Assembly (NCBI GenBank): GCA_019633425.1
Contig: WSUB01000416.1
Span: 1 to 11,956 of the forward strand
Origin: Tulasnella sp. 424
Lineage: Eukaryota > Basidiomycota > Agaricomycetes > Cantharellales > Tulasnellaceae
Direction: 5' to 3'
Length of the DNA stretch: 11,956 nucleotides
Shown: positions 9,156-11,956 of the stretch, one piece after another
Position numbering within the stretch: the stretch's first letter is position 1
Layout: each line of letters starts with the position of its first letter
The notes under the pieces: generated by a model
What the model was told of the DNA's origin: nothing
What the model saw: only the letters and a program-made list of their open reading frames with translations
Databases searched by the model: none
Program-made: the position numbers and the translations under genes

Positions 9156-9238
9156 TTGCTGCCTACCTCCTTCTAATTACATTTGCTACTCTGGTTATTT
9201 TCTATCTAATTATTATGTCTCTTTGCGCTTTTATCTAG

Positions 9239-9508
9239 TACGAGACCAAGTTCCGTGGTGGGATTAAACTTACCTGTTGTCCTGAGACTACCACCTCCGA
9301 AGAGGGAGTAGCTGTCGCTCAGACCGCGAGATGGAAGACCGCCGATGCTGTGTCGCTTAAGCTTGCAAGTGACGCTATTGTTGGGCTTGGACGTTTTCGA
9401 GGCAGGAGTGGCGAGAAGCATGGTGGCGACCAGAACATTGCAACATCAGAACGGCGCCGCCGATGCCGCCACCGCTGGCAGCGCTGTGGCAATCGCGCGC
9501 ATTGCTGA
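9239..9508 (+). other. possible additional C-terminal exon of the TET/JBP-like gene
   Basis: After the stop at 9153-9155 the sequence turns T-rich and ends in TTTTATCTAG, a good splice acceptor at 9238. It is followed by 89 open codons beginning YETKFRGGIKLTCC. A GTTTAT donor at 9144 would skip the stop and keep phase 0, but it is a poor donor. The composition (Ala, Thr and charged residues, then Arg-rich) is plausible but matches nothing I know. The end of this frame runs into the tandem repeat that follows. Confidence 0.27.
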
Positions 9509-9990
9509 GGCACCCAAGCTGCAGTATTTAGTGGCTGCTATAGTAGAGTTGTGCTGTTACTACTTAATGGCCTAATGATGCAGTTGATTTGGCCCAACTA
9601 GTGGCCTACTGAGGCCAAGGCTGTGGCAATCACGACCGGGGTGCCCACACCGCACTATCTCATTGCTGCGGAAATAAAGCTGTACTCTTAACCACTGAGA
9701 GCCCAACGATATGCTTCATTTGTCCTAGCTAGTACCTGCTGAGGCCGCGGTCCGACACTCCCAAAGCCGAGGCTGCATTAATTGCGACCGAGGTACCCAT
9801 GCTCCAGTATCCTGCAGCTGCTCCTATAAGCCCGAGCTACTAATGGCCAAGAGCCTAGTGATGCAGCTGGTTCTGCCTAACTAGTACCCCGCTGGGACCG
9901 AGGCTTGCGACGTTTAAGACTGAGGCAGCGTTCCAGAAGCCATTAACGCCAGCAGTTGGACCACTGTGGCAGGGGACTAGTACCCCCTAG
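9465..9990. repeat. decayed tandem repeat of about 140-150 bases, three copies plus a fragment
   Basis: Similar blocks begin near 9484, 9621 and 9773. Each carries a GCTG(T/C)..CAAT or GCATTAAT-like start, then a C-rich CCC-A-CTGCAGTAT-like core, then an AACTAGTA/GCTAGTACC-like end followed by CTGAGGCC or CTGGGACC. A fragment with CTAGTACCCC continues to about 9990. Translated, the copies read alike in three different frames: AVAIARIAEAPKLQYLVAA, AVAITTGVPTPHYLIAA, and ALIATEVPMLQYPAAA. That suggests a coding unit was duplicated and then decayed. No intact gene remains. Confidence 0.55.
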
Positions 9991-10210
9991 TATATGTTAC
10001 ACAAGTACCTCGGTGGTGAGATCAACTGCTGAGGCACTCAGTAAGCGGGCCTCTGTGACACCACTGTGAGCCTTCATGACCAATATCGCCCAACCTCAAG
10101 ATTCAGCAACCAATGCCTCGGCACTTCGATCCAAAGCTGAGGCTCAAATACAACTCGGAAAATGGATGCGTAAACTATGCTTTCAAAAACCGGTTGGTTG
10201 AGTTGGGGCC

Positions 10211-10609
10211 TGTAGGGGCGAAGTATTAGTCTCACGGTTATCTCTGTTCTCGCCGTTCTACCCGTTTGCTAACACTTTCTTTATCTCTAGAACATTCCGA
10301 ATCTTTCTCGCTAACCGTCGCCTGGCTGCTCCGAGTCTGCTCGAATCTTGCTTACTCTATTCTCATATGAAATCCTACACTAATTTCACTACGATTCTCG
10401 CCTAGCCGGACCATTCAACTATTCCGACTCGTGTATATATATCAGTAGGGTAGTTGTATCGTCCGGGCATTCATTCAAGAAATAATCTAGTCTTTCGGCC
10501 ACTGAAAACACCTCGTGTGCGATCAACCCAGAAGACTACACTTGACTACTTAATACAAACTTAACTCTATATCACGTGAGTCGCTTACTTAACGTTCGCG
10601 ACTTTACAG
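10211..10609 (+). promoter_or_regulatory. CT-rich region with a TATA run: old promoter or possible LTR
   Basis: From about 10240 the plus strand is strongly CT-rich, then has a TATATATAT run at 10434-10442 and about 110 bases that could be a transcribed leader. A segment from TGTA (10211) to TACA (10557) is bounded by the short TG...CA inverted repeat typical of LTRs, about 347 bases. I found no second copy, no matching target duplication and no primer-binding site, so an LTR is only a possibility. A CACGTG palindrome is at 10573-10578, and a TTTACAG acceptor-like site ends at 10609, just before the coding relic. 9991-10210 shows nothing recognisable. Confidence 0.35.
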
Positions 10610-10992
10610 GGCCAAGCATTGACCTTCTGGGTCCCAAATGCCCATGAACAGACATCTACCAACCCTACAAGCGGCAATCCTCCCCAACTCGAAGCGACCA
10701 GTCGGCTGAGGCCACCTTCTTTTACCGGGATCCTACGGCGCTCGCAAGCCTGCAGGAAGGCGTTGGAGCGTTTCGGTCACGCGCGTTCCCCAAGGCCCGT
10801 CCGGGGTGCATCATGATGGGTTCATGCGATCAAGTTTCAAGAGGTATGAACGATTCAATCGACGACTGGCATTCGAGATCCGGAAGCTGGCACCCACGAT
10901 GAACTTCTCGCCAAGCGTGGCGGGTCTCTAAGCCTCTCTATTCGTTTCATCGCCACATCGAAGAGAGTGAGGACGCCTCCGACCCCGATTAG
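10610..10992 (+). pseudogene. eroded coding relic with a stop and frameshifts; family unknown
   Basis: Three plus-strand frames, read in succession, give continuous protein-like text. The first begins GPSIDLLGPKCP, meets a TGA, and continues through FFYRDPTALASLQEGVGAF to AFPKARPG near 10800. The second starts after an apparent lost base in a GGGG run and reads VHHDGFMRSSFKRYERFNRR to about 10880. The third reads DPEAGTHDELLAKRGG and ends with an acidic tail (EESEDASDPD) and a TAG at 10990-10992. No frame has a good start codon. The pattern suggests a decayed gene of about 120 codons. Short introns could explain one of the frame changes. I do not recognise the family. Confidence 0.4.
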
Positions 10993-11207
10993 TTTTGCTC
11001 TAGATTAAAGCCGACCTTTGGCACGTTGAATATATGTATTGTCTTGAGTCCTTGTGAGCAGAAAGTCGGGGAAATGGCGTCTCCACGTGGCGCTACGAGT
11101 TCAATTTGCCCCAAGCGGCAGGTGCCCAAGTTAAAGTCGGATCAACATCCAAAAGGCCATTTATTCGGCAACTTTACTCTCCGTCACTTTATACATGTAT
11201 CTAGCTA

Positions 11208-11956
11208 CTACATAAATACGTCCTCGTGGTTTCCTTGGAGGGCCTTTGCCATCCTTCTCAAAGCCGGCACAATTGACCACAGACCTTCTACACTCCTCCC
11301 TGCAACCACCAATGCATCCCTCGTTTCATCCGAAAGAGCATTCCATCGATGTCGGTTCTCTCGGAATGTGCTACCAACAAGTCGATGACCGGGAAAGGCT
11401 GTGCCGAAGGCAATGGATTGAGGTGTGGTGCGAGGGAAGGAATCCATCACCTCAAACCCGTTTGCCATATCCAAAACGTACATCAGAGGCCATCCATTAG
11501 GTCCTTTTGGCGCTCGATGTGGTCCGCTGGCTGTCGTGGATCTGGTGCCACCAGCTGACTCTGCCCCAGCCTGGACTGAAAGCTGAATGTTTGAGGCACG
11601 GCGCCTATAATCAACATAAGTTCTTGTCAGTCAAGGAAAAATAGATAAGAATATATGGGCTTATCGCACCTTAGTGGTGATTCTTGGTCCAAGTCCCTGT
11701 CATTGTCGCTGTCTCGGACTACAATCGGCTCACTCTCTGACCCATGATCCGATCGACCATCCACTCCGAGGCTTGAAAGCAACTTGTGGCGACGGGCTGG
11801 AGTTGGTGATACCGATGGAGAGCCTTCTCGCTTAATCCTTGTGGGTGTAAGAAAGTCCAAACCTGGTTTCGGTAGTCCAGGTGCCGATTGGACGCCAGGG
11901 TGTTTGAAAAATAGAATATCCCCAATTCGAACCTTCTGTGGAGGAGAAGCCTGAAG
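11208..11956 (-). CDS. 3' part of an unknown agaricomycete gene, runs off the right edge
   Basis: Two exons fit: 11670-11956, open to the window edge, and 11208-11604. They are joined by a 65-base GT-AG intron (donor GTGCGA, acceptor TTATAG) in phase 2, giving 227 visible residues. The first exon includes KVRIGDILFFKHPGV, then a Ser/Pro-rich stretch (LTPTRIKREGSPSVSPTPAR) and an acidic region with DSDNDRD. The second contains GWPLMYVLDMANGFEVMDSF, then a block of the form AFPGHRLVGSTFRENRHRW, and ends with SVEGLWSIVPALRRM and HEDVFM. The WP-x-x-Y-x-x-DM-x-x-GF and late GLW pattern resembles, from memory, a repetitive hypothetical family common in agaricomycete genomes. I cannot assign a function, and no enzyme motif is visible. 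The sequence between 10993 and 11207 shows no gene. Confidence 0.72.

Noticed and set aside
9345..9575. 76-codon open frame as an independent gene
   Set aside because: It overlaps the possible extra exon in another frame, and its end is simply the first unit of the decayed tandem repeat.
10211..10557. Confident call of an LTR retrotransposon
   Set aside because: Only TG...CA-type ends and a TATA run are seen. There is no second LTR, primer-binding site, target duplication or reverse transcriptase in the window.

Overview
The window looks like nuclear DNA of a filamentous basidiomycete, most likely an agaricomycete. Genes are split by short GT-AG introns of 51-73 bases, they lie on both strands, and several encoded proteins belong to families expanded in these fungi. 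There are no bacterial operons, ribosome binding sites, tRNAs, rRNAs or CRISPR arrays. All calls come from reading translated frames by eye, without any database search.

Layout. At 1-153 (-) there is a possible exon running off the left edge. 154-1123 is non-coding and holds six CCTAGG palindromes in two equally spaced triplets, then a TATAAA box. 1124-3295 (+) is a six-exon gene for a 620-residue protein with CxC5 and CxC6 cysteine clusters, the families known to accompany KDZ (Kyakuja-Dileera-Zisupton) transposons. Its D, D and E motifs suggest it is itself a DDE-type transposase. 3296-3930 holds no gene. 3931-4416 (-) is an acidic, Pro/Glu-repeat reading frame broken by a stop. 4548-6343 (-) is a multi-exon gene of unknown function, about 541 residues.

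6344-7624 lies between two divergent genes and contains a duplicated hairpin repeat. 7625-9155 (+) is a five-exon gene for a TET/JBP-like 2-oxoglutarate/Fe(II) dioxygenase. It keeps every recognisable catalytic motif but carries a one-base frameshift inside the catalytic domain. 9239-9508 may be a further exon. About 9465-9990 is a decayed tandem repeat of roughly 140-150 bases. 10211-10609 is CT-rich DNA with a TATA run, possibly an LTR or old promoter, and 10610-10992 (+) is an eroded coding relic. 11208-11956 (-) is the 3' part of an unknown fungal gene that runs off the right edge.

Interpretation. In basidiomycetes, TET/JBP-like oxygenases are known to be expanded together with KDZ transposons. 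Finding an apparently intact CxC5/CxC6 transposase-like gene and a frameshifted TET/JBP-like gene about 4.3 kb apart fits a decaying mobile-element island. One unknown gene and one broken frame lie between them. Element ends (terminal inverted repeats, target duplications) could not be identified by eye.
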